The notes: generated by a model not told the origin, from the sequence alone. A stretch of 64,000 nt of DNA from Bacillus alkalisoli (GCF_002797415.1 NZ_KZ454944.1:3304665-3368664), one strand, 5' to 3'; numbered from the stretch's first letter, positions 17,428 to 25,577 are shown. Program-made: numbers and translations.

Positions 17428-17458
17428 AAAGATTCTCCAATTTGGGGAATCTTTTTTT
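17428..17458 (+). terminator. Terminator after the XRE remnant
   Basis: AAAGATTCTCC / GGGGAATCTTT with a short AATTT loop and seven T. It survives from the lost gene. Confidence 0.85.
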
Positions 17459-17516
17459 AGTTTCCAAGTTAAAGACTAACTACTTAACCTTGAAGGAAGG
17501 GTTATCTCCTCATAAT

Positions 17517-17542
17517 CTTTAAAATCTTAATCATTTCTTAAC
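17517..17542 (+). promoter_or_regulatory. CTTWAA direct repeats before the thiol-redox operon
   Basis: CTTTAA, CTTAAT and CTTAAC start at 17517, 17526 and 17537, with another CTTAAC at 17483, just before a TATAAC -10-like box. Direct repeats of this spacing are typical of OmpR-family regulator sites, and the operon itself encodes such a regulator. Confidence 0.35.
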
Positions 17543-17580
17543 AATCACCTAGTATAACTAATGAAGAAAGGAGGAAAACA

Positions 17581-18234
17581 ATGCAGGAATTTATTGAAAT
17601 CGGACCTATTATGCTCCCAGTCCATTGGCTTTATTGGGGACTTTCTTCTTTAGGTGGATATTTAATGATTGTGTTGAGACTTAATGGGTCATCCTTACAT
17701 AAAAAAAGAATAGTAGACACACTCATTAATGGAGCGATTATTGCCTTACTAAGTTGGAAGTTTAGTTACCTTCTATTTCACCCTGTCTATGCATTTTCTA
17801 ACCCTATAAGTATCTTGTATTTTGATGGTGGATCAAAAGGCGTTCTCATCAGTCTTTTTACTGCCAGTCTTTATCTCGTCTACCAATCTTTCAATCAGAA
17901 AACTCCATTTGCCATATATATAGAATTACTTTTTGTTGGAGTAGTAGGTTGGTCTATTGTCTTTCACTTCATTCATATATGGTCCGAGATGATTTATAGC
18001 ATTACACAAGTCATTATAGGGATTACTCTCCTCGGCTTTCTTTATAAAAGTACGATAGGTCATTTCAAAAAAATAAATAACTTCATTATCGTTTATAGTT
18101 TGATACAGATTCTATTGCAATACTTTACAGTCGGTGCACCATTTGTATTGCATTTTACATTGTTACAGGTTATTTACATTTTAGTCATATTAATCTTATT
18201 AATTACTCCATTAAAAGGAGGGAATTCCCATTGA
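17581..18234 (+). CDS. Lgt-like integral membrane protein
   Basis: A 217-residue protein with about six or seven membrane segments. The stretch SYLLFHPVYAFSNPISILYFDGG aligns with the first conserved block of prolipoprotein diacylglyceryl transferase, but the chain is shorter than Lgt (usually about 270) and the later Arg/Glu-rich catalytic block is not apparent. It may be a non-catalytic homologue serving the redox proteins encoded next. A perfect AAAGGAGG precedes ATG 17581. It opens a six-gene operon and its stop overlaps the start of ccdA. Confidence 0.7.
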   Translation: MQEFIEIGPIMLPVHWLYWGLSSLGGYLMIVLRLNGSSLHKKRIVDTLINGAIIALLSWKFSYLLFHPVYAFSNPISILYFDGGSKGVLISLFTASLYLVYQSFNQKTPFAIYIELLFVGVVGWSIVFHFIHIWSEMIYSITQVIIGITLLGFLYKSTIGHFKKINNFIIVYSLIQILLQYFTVGAPFVLHFTLLQVIYILVILILLITPLKGGNSH

Positions 18235-18937
18235 TAATTTAACTTTACTTGTTGCATTCACAGCTGGATTGCTTTCATTTTTTTCCCCTTGTGTTTTCCC
18301 ATTAATACCAGCTTATATCGCAACTCTAACAGGCTCTGCAGTTAAAGATGGTAAAGTGAACGTTCAAAAAAGAATCGTATTTATTCGCTCCATTAGCTTT
18401 ATATTAGGATTTAGTATCGTATTTATCATGCTCGGTGCATCTGCTAGCTTTGTTGGGCAATTATTTATGGACAATCGTCTACTTATTGAAAAAATAAGTG
18501 GACTATTAATAATCATCTTCGGTTTGCAGATGGCTGGATTATTAAAAATAAAGATGTTGATGCGTGAAAAACGTGTGGAAGTAGAAAATCGTAAGACGGG
18601 ATTATGGAATTCCCTCTTAATTGGAATGGCTTTTGCGTTCGGATGGACACCTTGCGTAGGCATTGCCCTTTCTTCCATTTTATTATTAGCTGCCTCTGTA
18701 GATACGATGACAAATGGGTTATTAATGTTAACTGTCTATTCGTTAGGCTTAGGAATTCCATTTCTGGTCGTTTCCTTTATCGTGACCTACTCACTTAAAG
18801 CAGTTAAAAATATTAATAGGATTTTACCAAAATTAAGTATCATCAATGGTGCTTTATTAATAATTCTTGGCTTACTACTATTTACAGGACAATTCCAAAG
18901 ACTAAGTGGATGGCTAGCACAATTTACTTACATTTAA
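18230..18937 (+). CDS. ccdA: CcdA-type thiol-disulfide electron transporter
   Basis: A 235-residue CcdA/DsbD-like membrane protein that carries electrons from cytoplasmic thioredoxin across the membrane. It has six membrane helices, with redox cysteines Cys21 (FFSPCVFP) and Cys142 (GWTPCVG). The only good start is ATT 18230: AAAGGAGG lies 8 nt upstream and the protein then begins IDNLTLLVAFTAGLLSFFSPC as in other CcdA proteins. No ATG, GTG or TTG exists in frame between the upstream stop (18212) and a TTG at 18269, which would cut the first helix and has no site. Confidence 0.9.
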   Translation: MDNLTLLVAFTAGLLSFFSPCVFPLIPAYIATLTGSAVKDGKVNVQKRIVFIRSISFILGFSIVFIMLGASASFVGQLFMDNRLLIEKISGLLIIIFGLQMAGLLKIKMLMREKRVEVENRKTGLWNSLLIGMAFAFGWTPCVGIALSSILLLAASVDTMTNGLLMLTVYSLGLGIPFLVVSFIVTYSLKAVKNINRILPKLSIINGALLIILGLLLFTGQFQRLSGWLAQFTYI

Positions 18938-18953
18938 TAAAGGAGAGATTTCA

Positions 18954-19517
18954 TTGAAACGCAATATAATAGTAATTATTTTCTTAACAGTACTAGTCGG
19001 TTGGGGACTTATGGATTTAAGTAATAAAAATCAGACAGAGCCACCTATTACTTCTAGTGCAGAAGAAGATGGTAATATAGAAATAGGATTAGAACAAGGC
19101 AAGCTTGCACCAGACTTCGAACTCGAGACGTTAGATGGAGAAACTATTAAGTTATCCGATTTCAGAGGTCAAAAAGTTATTTTAAATTTATGGGCAACAT
19201 GGTGCCCACCTTGTAGAGCAGAAATGCCACATATGCAAGACTTATACGAAGATAGAAAAGATGAAGGTTTTACTATCATTGCTGTTAATTTAACAACGGC
19301 TGAACGTAATACTGAAGATATTCGCCCATTTATTGAAGATGAATTTAAACTAACTTTTCCTACTCCATTAGATGTGGATGGAAGGGTTGGTGAGATGTAT
19401 CAAGCTTACTCCATTCCGACTAGCTATATAATAGATACACAAGGAAGAATACAAAGGAAAATAATTGGTCCAATGTCTTATGAGATGATGGACGACTTCA
19501 TTAATGATGTAAATTAA
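18954..19517 (+). CDS. resA: ResA-like membrane-anchored thioredoxin
   Basis: A 187-residue protein with an N-terminal membrane anchor (residues 4-20), a flexible Glu-rich linker, then an AhpC/TSA-type thioredoxin domain with active site Cys84-Pro-Pro-Cys87. ResA/StoA proteins reduce disulfides outside the membrane using electrons from CcdA, for example in cytochrome c maturation or spore synthesis. The start is TTG 18954 with AAAGGAGAG upstream. It lies next to CcdA, as expected for a functional pair. Which substrate it reduces is not shown. Confidence 0.88.
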   Translation: MKRNIIVIIFLTVLVGWGLMDLSNKNQTEPPITSSAEEDGNIEIGLEQGKLAPDFELETLDGETIKLSDFRGQKVILNLWATWCPPCRAEMPHMQDLYEDRKDEGFTIIAVNLTTAERNTEDIRPFIEDEFKLTFPTPLDVDGRVGEMYQAYSIPTSYIIDTQGRIQRKIIGPMSYEMMDDFINDVN

Positions 19518-19530
19518 AATGGAGGTACTT

Positions 19531-20220
19531 GTGAATACAAAGGGAAAATCAATATTAATTGTAGAAGACGATCCAAAAATTAGACAATTGATGAAAATTT
19601 ATTTGGAAAAAGAAGGATATGAAGTCTGGGAAGCAGAAGACGGCGAGCAAGCAATGCAAATGTATGAGACTTATGATCCATGCTTTACTATTATCGATTT
19701 AATGCTACCAAAGGTAAGTGGAGAAGCTGTTTGTCAATGGATTCGAAAAGAGAAACAAAGTGACAGTCCAATCATTATGGTAACAGCGAGAGTTAGTGAA
19801 GAAGATAGAATTAACGGTCTTAAGATTGGCGCGGACGATTATGTCACCAAACCATTTAGTCCTCGTGAACTTGTAGTAAGAGTTGAAACGGTCCTTCGTC
19901 GCACCTCAAACCGATGTAATAAAATTAGTTACCACGGACTCACAATTAAACCGTTAAAAGGAGAAGTCAATTTTAAAGGCAACTCCCTAAAACTTACCGG
20001 TAATGAAATGAAGATTCTTCATCTACTAATGCAACACCCAAATCAAATTCTATCAAGGGAACAAATGATTACGGAACTCTATCCAAATGATGAAAAATTT
20101 ATTACAGAACGGACCATTGATGTTCATGTTCGTAACGTACGAGAGAAACTAAGTCAAATGGAAGCCCCTGATTGTATACAAACGATAAGAGGAATGGGGT
20201 ATAAGTTTGTTGCGTATTAA
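19531..20220 (+). CDS. OmpR-family response regulator
   Basis: A 229-residue regulator: receiver domain with phospho-acceptor Asp56 (TIIDLMLP), the EDD acidic pocket near residue 12, and Lys in YVTKPFSP, then a winged-helix DNA-binding domain ending in IRGMGYKFV. GTG 19531 follows GGAGGTACTT and is preferred to the ATG at 19519, which lies upstream of that site. It pairs with the kinase whose gene overlaps by 14 bp. Autoregulation of the operon is plausible. Confidence 0.92.
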   Translation: MNTKGKSILIVEDDPKIRQLMKIYLEKEGYEVWEAEDGEQAMQMYETYDPCFTIIDLMLPKVSGEAVCQWIRKEKQSDSPIIMVTARVSEEDRINGLKIGADDYVTKPFSPRELVVRVETVLRRTSNRCNKISYHGLTIKPLKGEVNFKGNSLKLTGNEMKILHLLMQHPNQILSREQMITELYPNDEKFITERTIDVHVRNVREKLSQMEAPDCIQTIRGMGYKFVAY

Positions 20221-21298
20221 CAAGTTTTTTACTATATCCAAAAACACTTCAATTATGTGGAAGTTAACTTTCATTAACAGTGTTATTTTCGGCTTAGTAA
20301 TTTGGTTAGTTGGTATCTCTGTCAAAGACTTTGCTTGTTATTTGATTGAAACAAAAAGCTCTATGAGTCTTGAGCAACGAGATGCCTTTATTGAGAAGAT
20401 GAACACGTACTTAATTACAGCAACTGCTTTTTCTATTGTTGTAGCTGCAGTAGTTCATTTTTATTTCATTAATAAGTTAATATCTCCTCTTCACTCTTTA
20501 ACTTTTGCGACTAAAGAAATCGCAAAGGGGAATCATCCTAAAACGATAGAAAAAGTGACGAATGATGAAATAGGTCAGCTTACTGATCAATTTAATTATA
20601 TGGTTGATCAACTAAAAGCTTCTGAAATATATCGAGATAAAATGACACGAGACATTGCACACGAGTTAAGAACTCCTTTAACAAATATTAGTGGATATTT
20701 AGAAGCACTCAGTACAGGTGTCTTAGAAGGAGATAAAAATTTATATAACTCGCTTTACGAAGAATCAATGAGACTCACTAATTTAGTAGAACAATTACAG
20801 CAAATAAATTATTGGAATCATCTTGATAGGAGTAAGAATATAGGGGGTCAATCCATTTCGTTAAAAGACTTATTTAAGCAACAACTAGGAAACTTTCAAA
20901 GAGAATTCAATAAGCAAAATATTAACGTTACGGTAGAGATGGTAGATGTATTGACACCTATAAATGAAGATGGAATGAAACAAGTAATAACTAACTTAAT
21001 GCAAAATGTTATTAAATATGACAGAGGGAAATGGCTGCGAATTAAAGGTTATGTGGAAAAAGAAAACTACTTTGTGGAAGTAACGAATGAAGGTCTACCC
21101 ATTGTGTTAGATTATCCCACTCAACCTTTTGAACGTTTTTATCGAGCAGAGCTTTCAAGAAATCGTAACCTAGGTGGTTCTGGGCTTGGTCTTGCTATCG
21201 TAAAAGAAATAATTGAAAGTCATAGAGGGACAGTCGGTTTAAATTCACAGGGAAATGTTCATACATTTTGGTTTTCCATTCCAATTACAGTACTGTAA
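20207..21298 (+). CDS. Sensor histidine kinase
   Basis: A 363-residue kinase with two membrane helices (about 20-38 and 69-88) around a short external loop of ~30 residues, a HAMP domain, HisKA with His152 in DIAHELRTPL, and a HATPase domain with GSGLGLAIV. The short loop contains one cysteine (Cys44), which is notable in a thiol-redox operon. TTG 20207 is used and overlaps the regulator gene. It is likely to sense envelope redox state, but that is inferred from neighbours only. Confidence 0.92.
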   Translation: MLRINKFFTISKNTSIMWKLTFINSVIFGLVIWLVGISVKDFACYLIETKSSMSLEQRDAFIEKMNTYLITATAFSIVVAAVVHFYFINKLISPLHSLTFATKEIAKGNHPKTIEKVTNDEIGQLTDQFNYMVDQLKASEIYRDKMTRDIAHELRTPLTNISGYLEALSTGVLEGDKNLYNSLYEESMRLTNLVEQLQQINYWNHLDRSKNIGGQSISLKDLFKQQLGNFQREFNKQNINVTVEMVDVLTPINEDGMKQVITNLMQNVIKYDRGKWLRIKGYVEKENYFVEVTNEGLPIVLDYPTQPFERFYRAELSRNRNLGGSGLGLAIVKEIIESHRGTVGLNSQGNVHTFWFSIPITVL

Positions 21299-21313
21299 CA
21301 GGGGGCGAAAAAA

Positions 21314-21943
21314 GTGAACAGTAAAATAGCAAAAATTGTTTTATTTACTAATTCAGCCTGTCCATTAGGAAGGACAATGAACGATGTCTTAATAGAAACC
21401 GCAAAAATTTTACCTGCTATTAAACTGAGGAAAATATTTATAGATCAAGACCCAACGACAACAAACAACTTTGGCATAAATAAAAACCCTACTACTTTAT
21501 TTTTGTCTGGAGATGAAAAAGAACTTACTAGGGTAGAGGGTTTTAAAGAAACTAGTGAGATTGCAAAAATGATTGAACATGGTAATTTTGAAAAGAAAAC
21601 TCCGATTAAAAAATCAGCCCCTTCTTTAATTGAGGAACAATATACTATCTATTTAATGAAGGATTCATTATTACATCCTTTTCAAATAACATATGAGAAT
21701 CAAACAAATGTTACAACACCTAGAATAACAGCAGTTAATGTGCTGCTTTCAACCGCAATGGAAGGCTACATTAATCCATTCTCTAATAAAAGTAAACTTA
21801 ATTTAATCGAATTTGAAGGTTCTTTAGCCAAGGTTTATATAAGTGATACAGATGTTTCAGATGAGGAAAACAATCGAAATAGGGAAGCATGTTTATTAGA
21901 AACACTTCGACCATTTGGAATTACACAAGTACAACTAGTGTAG
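21314..21943 (+). CDS. Thioredoxin-fold / GerMN-domain fusion protein
   Basis: A 209-residue protein. Residues ~5-85 look like a thioredoxin fold: IVLFTNSACPLGRTMNDV with a single cysteine (CPLG rather than CxxC), followed by a cis-Pro-like NKNPTTLFLSG. Residues ~108-205 fit a GerMN domain (YTIYLMKDS..ITAVNVLLSTAMEGYINPF..GSLAKVYIS), known from germination and sporulation proteins. There is no signal peptide, so it seems cytoplasmic. GTG 21314 follows GGGGGCG. It is the last gene of the thiol-redox operon. The fusion is unusual and its role unknown. Confidence 0.7.
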   Translation: MNSKIAKIVLFTNSACPLGRTMNDVLIETAKILPAIKLRKIFIDQDPTTTNNFGINKNPTTLFLSGDEKELTRVEGFKETSEIAKMIEHGNFEKKTPIKKSAPSLIEEQYTIYLMKDSLLHPFQITYENQTNVTTPRITAVNVLLSTAMEGYINPFSNKSKLNLIEFEGSLAKVYISDTDVSDEENNRNREACLLETLRPFGITQVQLV

Positions 21944-21949
21944 TTCTCA

Positions 21950-21985
21950 AAAAACCTTTCTACGCACACGCTAAGAAAGGTTTTT
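21950..21985 (+). terminator. Terminator of the thiol-redox operon
   Basis: AAAAACCTTTCT / AGAAAGGTTTTT around a 12-nt loop, 6 bp after the last stop. Downstream 21986-22111 shows nothing else. Confidence 0.9.
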
Positions 21986-22111
21986 CAATTTACTCTTCAT
22001 TTATAATGTTTAAATTCCCATCCCAGCTTTACCATTAGGAGGGAACATTTTTTCGACTATTTCCAACTTCACATGTCTATTTCCGGGGAAATTTGTTTTT
22101 ATTTGTTTGTG

Positions 22112-22306
22112 CTACTCAATAATCTCTTTCACTCTACCAACCACACCATTTTGTAACATTACTTTTATTCCATGAGGATGTGTTGGGGAATTAGTGAGTA
22201 GTTTGGATACAATACCTTCCGTTAACTTCCCACTACGTTGATCTTGCTTTTGAACTACTTTCACTTTCGTTCCTATTTTTATATTAGCTCTTTTTGTTCC
22301 TGGCAA
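22112..22306 (-). CDS. ywbE: YwbE-family small protein (DUF2196)
   Basis: A 64-residue protein highly like B. subtilis YwbE: GTKVKVVQKQDQRSGKLTEG then LTNSPTHPHGIKVMLQNGVVGRV. TTG 22306 with AAAGGAG 9 nt upstream. The family is a small beta-barrel-like protein of unknown function found across Bacilli and other bacteria. Confidence 0.92.
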   Translation of the reverse strand: MPGTKRANIKIGTKVKVVQKQDQRSGKLTEGIVSKLLTNSPTHPHGIKVMLQNGVVGRVKEIIE

Positions 22307-22325
22307 TGGCTTATTCTCCTTTTAT

Positions 22326-22745
22326 CTATTCCGCATTTAGTAGTAGATCTCTTAAAGCTTTTGTTATCTTCATGGAAGTGACGTAAGTATCTCCACCTTC
22401 AACCATGTACATCATAATACTTTGTTCTTTATCATTTCCAAGCCACAAATGGATGGCATGCCTTGGAAAGTTGTCTCCATAATCAATGATTAAGTCATAA
22501 TCTGGTGTAGATTTCGGTATAGTGACTTCTTTTTGCACTGCACTTTTAATAGCATTTTCAAAAATTCTAATGGTTGGCTTGTCCTCATACGTTGTTAGAA
22601 TATCTAAATTCACATCCCCTATGCCGTTAGATCTGGATACTTCCACTTTTGTCACTTTTTCATTTAAAAGCACCATTGTATCAACTTGATTTACGTTGCA
22701 AGCTGAGAGATATATTAAAGATATTATGAATAAAAGTTTTTTCAA
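22326..22745 (-). CDS. Lipoprotein of unknown function
   Basis: A 139-residue lipoprotein with signal peptide and lipobox LSAC (Cys16). The mature part (MVLLNEKVTKVEVSRSNG..DYDLIIDYGDNF..HLWLG) resembles small YhfM-like extracytoplasmic domains of Bacillus, though I am not sure. TTG 22745 lies 9 nt after AAAGGAG; that site is inside the end of the preceding gene and is duplicated there. Coupled translation is likely. Confidence 0.75.
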   Translation of the reverse strand: MKKLLFIISLIYLSACNVNQVDTMVLLNEKVTKVEVSRSNGIGDVNLDILTTYEDKPTIRIFENAIKSAVQKEVTIPKSTPDYDLIIDYGDNFPRHAIHLWLGNDKEQSIMMYMVEGGDTYVTSMKITKALRDLLLNAE

Positions 22746-23117
22746 TTATGTATTCTCCTTTTCCATATATGTATTCTCCTTTTCCATATTCTTTCTTTGC
22801 TCTATATGTGAAGCAATAGCTGTAGATGTTACAGCTATAATTACAATGTGCATCTTAATCGGCGATCCTAATAACCAATTGACCAGTAACGCTGTAAATA
22901 TTGTTACGAAAACGTATGGAATTCTTTTTCTTAGCGTCATTCCTTCTTTTAAACTAATATAATATAAAAATATAAAATATATAGTAATAAGGAATAAGCA
23001 TAACATAAAAATTGTCATGGAGGGTGTACTATAAAAGACTAAAGAAACAATTATTAAATACATTAATAGTAGCAAGAAGTATCTAATCTTAGAATTACTT
23101 TTAGATATACTTTTCAT
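22746..23117 (-). CDS. Small membrane protein
   Basis: A 123-residue protein with four predicted membrane helices and no recognised family. The C-terminus ends MEKENTYMEKENT, an in-frame 7-residue duplication produced by a 21-bp tandem repeat (22748-22789). The stop is directly followed by the lipoprotein start. Confidence 0.6.
   Translation of the reverse strand: MKSISKSNSKIRYFLLLLMYLIIVSLVFYSTPSMTIFMLCLFLITIYFIFLYYISLKEGMTLRKRIPYVFVTIFTALLVNWLLGSPIKMHIVIIAVTSTAIASHIEQRKNMEKENTYMEKENT
22748..22789. repeat. 2 x 21-bp tandem duplication covering a ribosome binding site
   Basis: The unit ATATGGAAAAGGAGAATACAT (minus strand) occurs twice head to tail. It keeps the upstream frame open and doubles the AAAGGAG site that serves the next gene. 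Confidence 0.9.
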
Positions 23118-23188
23118 TATTTTACCCCTTATAAAAAATCTCTTACTGTAAAATATTACATTTCAAATGAACAAATGTAAACGAATAA

Positions 23189-23217
23189 CAAAAAAACAGA
23201 TAGACTTAATCTATCTG
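23189..23217 (-). terminator. Terminator of the ZIP transporter gene
   Basis: CAGATAGA / TCTATCTG with a 5-nt loop, followed on the minus strand by TTTTTTTG. Confidence 0.85.
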
Positions 23218-23231
23218 CACATTAGAAATGC

Positions 23232-23966
23232 CTATAAATGATGCAACCATAAAGCTATAAAGATTCCTATGGAAGTTACAAATCCAACTGTTGGTCCGCC
23301 TTCTTTATATGCTTCTGGCATCATCGTCGAGGCAATCATTGCAATGATGGCACCTCCTGCAAAACAACTTACAATGGCTTTCATACTATTGGATGCTTCT
23401 GCAAAAATAGTTGCTCCACCTACCGCACTCAAGGCGGAAGCAATAACAACGAAGCCCCACATAATGAGGATCTTTTTTTTCGAGAAGCCACTTTTTCTAA
23501 GTCCTATTGTACTCGAAAGCCCTTCCGGAATATTACTTATAAACACTGATACTACTAGTGCTAAGCTAACAGATCCACCGCCAATCAAACTCATTCCAAT
23601 CAATGCTGTTTCTGGTATTGTATCCATGACGCTTCCGATAAAAATCCCCATACCAGAAGAACTATCTGTTTTTTTCTGCTCTCGGTCCACTCCTTTTCGT
23701 TGATGCCCTCCTTTATGTGAAACAAAATAGTCTAGGACTGTAAAGGTTAATGCACCACCTAAAAAGCCAATTGCCACTTCTTTAAATCCACTAATTTCTA
23801 ATGAACCCTCAAGCAGCTCATAAGCAGTTGCTCCAATTAAAGCACCAGTCCCTAGAGCCATTATGTAACCGACAATGCGATGAGGTATCGTTACTTTCAT
23901 TGCTAATATAGCTCCTGCCATTGTTGCAGATGCTGCTAACGTCCCCCAAAACAGGGCATTCCACAT
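23232..23966 (-). CDS. ZIP-family divalent metal transporter
   Basis: A 244-residue protein with about eight membrane helices. The two ZIP metal motifs are visible: MDTIPETALIG and ISNIPEGLSS, plus MMPEAYKEGG in a later helix, and a His-rich cytoplasmic loop (SHKGGHQRKG). In place of the usual HNxPEG the second motif begins with Asn, as in some bacterial ZIP-like proteins. It probably imports zinc or another divalent metal. It is monocistronic; no Zur or Mnt box was recognised. Confidence 0.88.
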   Translation of the reverse strand: MWNALFWGTLAASATMAGAILAMKVTIPHRIVGYIMALGTGALIGATAYELLEGSLEISGFKEVAIGFLGGALTFTVLDYFVSHKGGHQRKGVDREQKKTDSSSGMGIFIGSVMDTIPETALIGMSLIGGGSVSLALVVSVFISNIPEGLSSTIGLRKSGFSKKKILIMWGFVVIASALSAVGGATIFAEASNSMKAIVSCFAGGAIIAMIASTMMPEAYKEGGPTVGFVTSIGIFIALWLHHL

Positions 23967-24114
23967 GAGTGAACGCCTCCTAATAAAATATAGCTAAAAA
24001 ACTTATATCACATATATCTTTTTAAGATTCGCGAAAAATTATTCATATACACTATGAAACTTACCTAGTTTAAGTGCATATGATTAACTATTACAACTTA
24101 CTATTTTCCAAAGG

Positions 24115-24157
24115 TGTGATAAATATCACATAATTAAACGCTTTTCCTCGTTACAAT
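24115..24157 (+). promoter_or_regulatory. Fnr/CRP-type site and -10 box of the DoxX gene
   Basis: TGTGATAAATATCACA (24115-24130) is a perfect palindrome matching the Bacillus Fnr box TGTGA-N6-TCACA. A -10 box TACAAT lies at 24152-24157. With a start near 24164 the site is centred at -41.5, exactly the class II activator position, and no good -35 is needed. Anaerobic or low-oxygen activation is predicted. Confidence 0.75.
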
Positions 24158-24212
24158 TAAGGTAGAAATTAACAAAAAATTGCTTGTTTTTTTAGAAAAG
24201 GGAGGCGTTTAT

Positions 24213-24785
24213 TTGCAAAGTAAAGGAAGTAATATTATTATCCCTGAAAATCCCGTTTCAAAGTTTCTATTCAGCAGTACACGCGCTGCTTGGATTTGGT
24301 TAATTGTTAGACTATACGTTGGATATGCATGGCTTACAGCTGGATGGAAGAAGGTTACAAGTGATGCTTGGACTGGAGAAAATGCTGGTGCAGCTGTTAA
24401 AGGTTATTTAAATGGCGCTATCGCAAAAGCAGAAAGTGGTGCAGATGTAACAGGTTGGTATGCAAGCTTTTTAGAAAATGTGGCTCTCCCAAATGCGGAA
24501 GTATTCAGTTATGTAGTTGCATACGGTGAGCTTTTGGTTGGAATAGGACTAATTCTTGGTTTATTAACTGGTATCGCAGCATTTTTTGGCGGAGTAATGA
24601 ATGTGAGTTTCCTTTTTGCAGGAACACTAAGTACGAATCCAATATTATTCGTCCTTGCAACATGGCTCGTACTTGCTTGGAAAAATTCAGGGTGGATTGG
24701 ACTAGATCGTTGGGCACTTCCTTTCTTAGGCACACCATGGAATCGTAACGCTTCTCAGAAAAAAGAAAAAACTAGACAAATATAA
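24213..24785 (+). CDS. DoxX-family membrane protein
   Basis: A 190-residue protein with four membrane helices and DoxX features (RLYVGYAWLTAGWKKV, VAYGELLVGIGLILGLLTG, GLDRWALPFLG). DoxX proteins are linked to thiol or quinone redox homeostasis and terminal oxidases, but their chemistry is not settled. TTG 24213 is chosen because GGGAGG lies 7 nt upstream; the TTG at 24180 has none. The Fnr-type site suggests oxygen control. Confidence 0.88.
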   Translation: MQSKGSNIIIPENPVSKFLFSSTRAAWIWLIVRLYVGYAWLTAGWKKVTSDAWTGENAGAAVKGYLNGAIAKAESGADVTGWYASFLENVALPNAEVFSYVVAYGELLVGIGLILGLLTGIAAFFGGVMNVSFLFAGTLSTNPILFVLATWLVLAWKNSGWIGLDRWALPFLGTPWNRNASQKKEKTRQI

Positions 24786-24796
24786 ACTTTAAACGC

Positions 24797-24843
24797 AAGC
24801 AAGAGATGAAGTTATAACGATAACACTTCCTCTCTTGCTTTTT
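24797..24843. terminator. Bidirectional terminator between DoxX and the His-rich gene
   Basis: AAGCAAGAGA pairs with TCTCTTGCTT across a long loop and is followed by TTTG on the plus strand; the genes on both sides converge on it. Confidence 0.7.
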
Positions 24844-24847
24844 GTAT

Positions 24848-25030
24848 TTAGTACATCCAACTACGTTCTGTGTACAAGTTCCAAGGATAAAAATATCCAA
24901 AATGTGCATGTGGGTGATAATTATGCGTGTGAGAACTATCGTGTTGGTGTGTAGTCATATGTTGATGACTAGGAAAAGTTGGCCAATGATAATATATTGG
25001 TTGACCACCGTATCCTTGATACATAATCAT
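24848..25030 (-). CDS. His/Tyr-rich small protein, possibly spore coat
   Basis: A 60-residue protein: MIMYQGYGGQPIYYHWPTF, then SHQHMTTHQHDSSHTH, ending in YTERSWMY. Eleven or more histidines cluster in the middle. AAGGAGG precedes ATG 25030 at 11 nt, so expression is likely. Such Tyr- and His-rich short proteins are common in spore coats or bind metals, but no family was recognised. Confidence 0.6.
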   Translation of the reverse strand: MIMYQGYGGQPIYYHWPTFPSHQHMTTHQHDSSHTHNYHPHAHFGYFYPWNLYTERSWMY

Positions 25031-25116
25031 AATTAAAGTAGCCTCCTTCTCAATTCCGTATGGTTCACTGTATGATGCTTATAGAGTAAAGGAGTATGTA
25101 CTTTTAGAAGATACAA

Positions 25117-25143
25117 AAAAGAAGCCAAAATCGGCTTCTTTTT
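25117..25143. terminator. Terminator of the KGG protein gene
   Basis: AAAAGAAGCC / GGCTTCTTTT with a 6-nt loop; T-runs on both strands. Confidence 0.85.
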
Positions 25144-25172
25144 ATTATTATCGAATAGCTTGTCCTATATTA

Positions 25173-25379
25173 TTAATTGGAGCTACGGCCGCCCTTTTGT
25201 CCAATTTCCTCGTAATGTTCCGTGCCATGCTCACGCTTTGTTTTTTCTCCGCCTTTTTGACCAATCTCTTCGTAAAAGTCTTTGCCTTGACTTTGCTTCG
25301 TTGCTTCTCCACCTTTACGACCTCTTTCTTCATAACTCATTGTACCATTGCTCTGATTCTGATTATTATTGTTTGTCAT
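25173..25379 (-). CDS. KGG-repeat stress protein (GsiB-like)
   Basis: A 68-residue, very hydrophilic protein with three KGG repeats (YEERGRKGGEATKQSQG, YEEIGQKGGEKTKREHG, YEEIGQKGG). This motif marks the general-stress protein family including GsiB and plant LEA-like proteins, thought to protect against desiccation or stress. ATG 25379 has AGGAGG 9 nt upstream; the tandem ATGs at 25388 abut the site. No SigB promoter was confirmed. Confidence 0.88.
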   Translation of the reverse strand: MTNNNNQNQSNGTMSYEERGRKGGEATKQSQGKDFYEEIGQKGGEKTKREHGTEHYEEIGQKGGRSSN

Positions 25380-25577
25380 GTTCATCATCCTCCTGTTAAT
25401 GGTTTTATGAATTTTTCATGAGTCCGTTTCATAATGAATTTAGCTTCTCATGATGATTTGATTTTTCATTAGAAACGAACTCACATAAATACATTTACCA
25501 TGGTTTGCGAAAGATTAAACACTTTTTGAGACGAGAAATTAAAATAGTAGTTTCTACTTATATATTACCTTAATAGT

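Noticed and set aside
25148-25333. 61-codon frame antiparallel in phase to the KGG gene
   Set aside because: It is the Lys-rich shadow of the KGG repeats in another frame.
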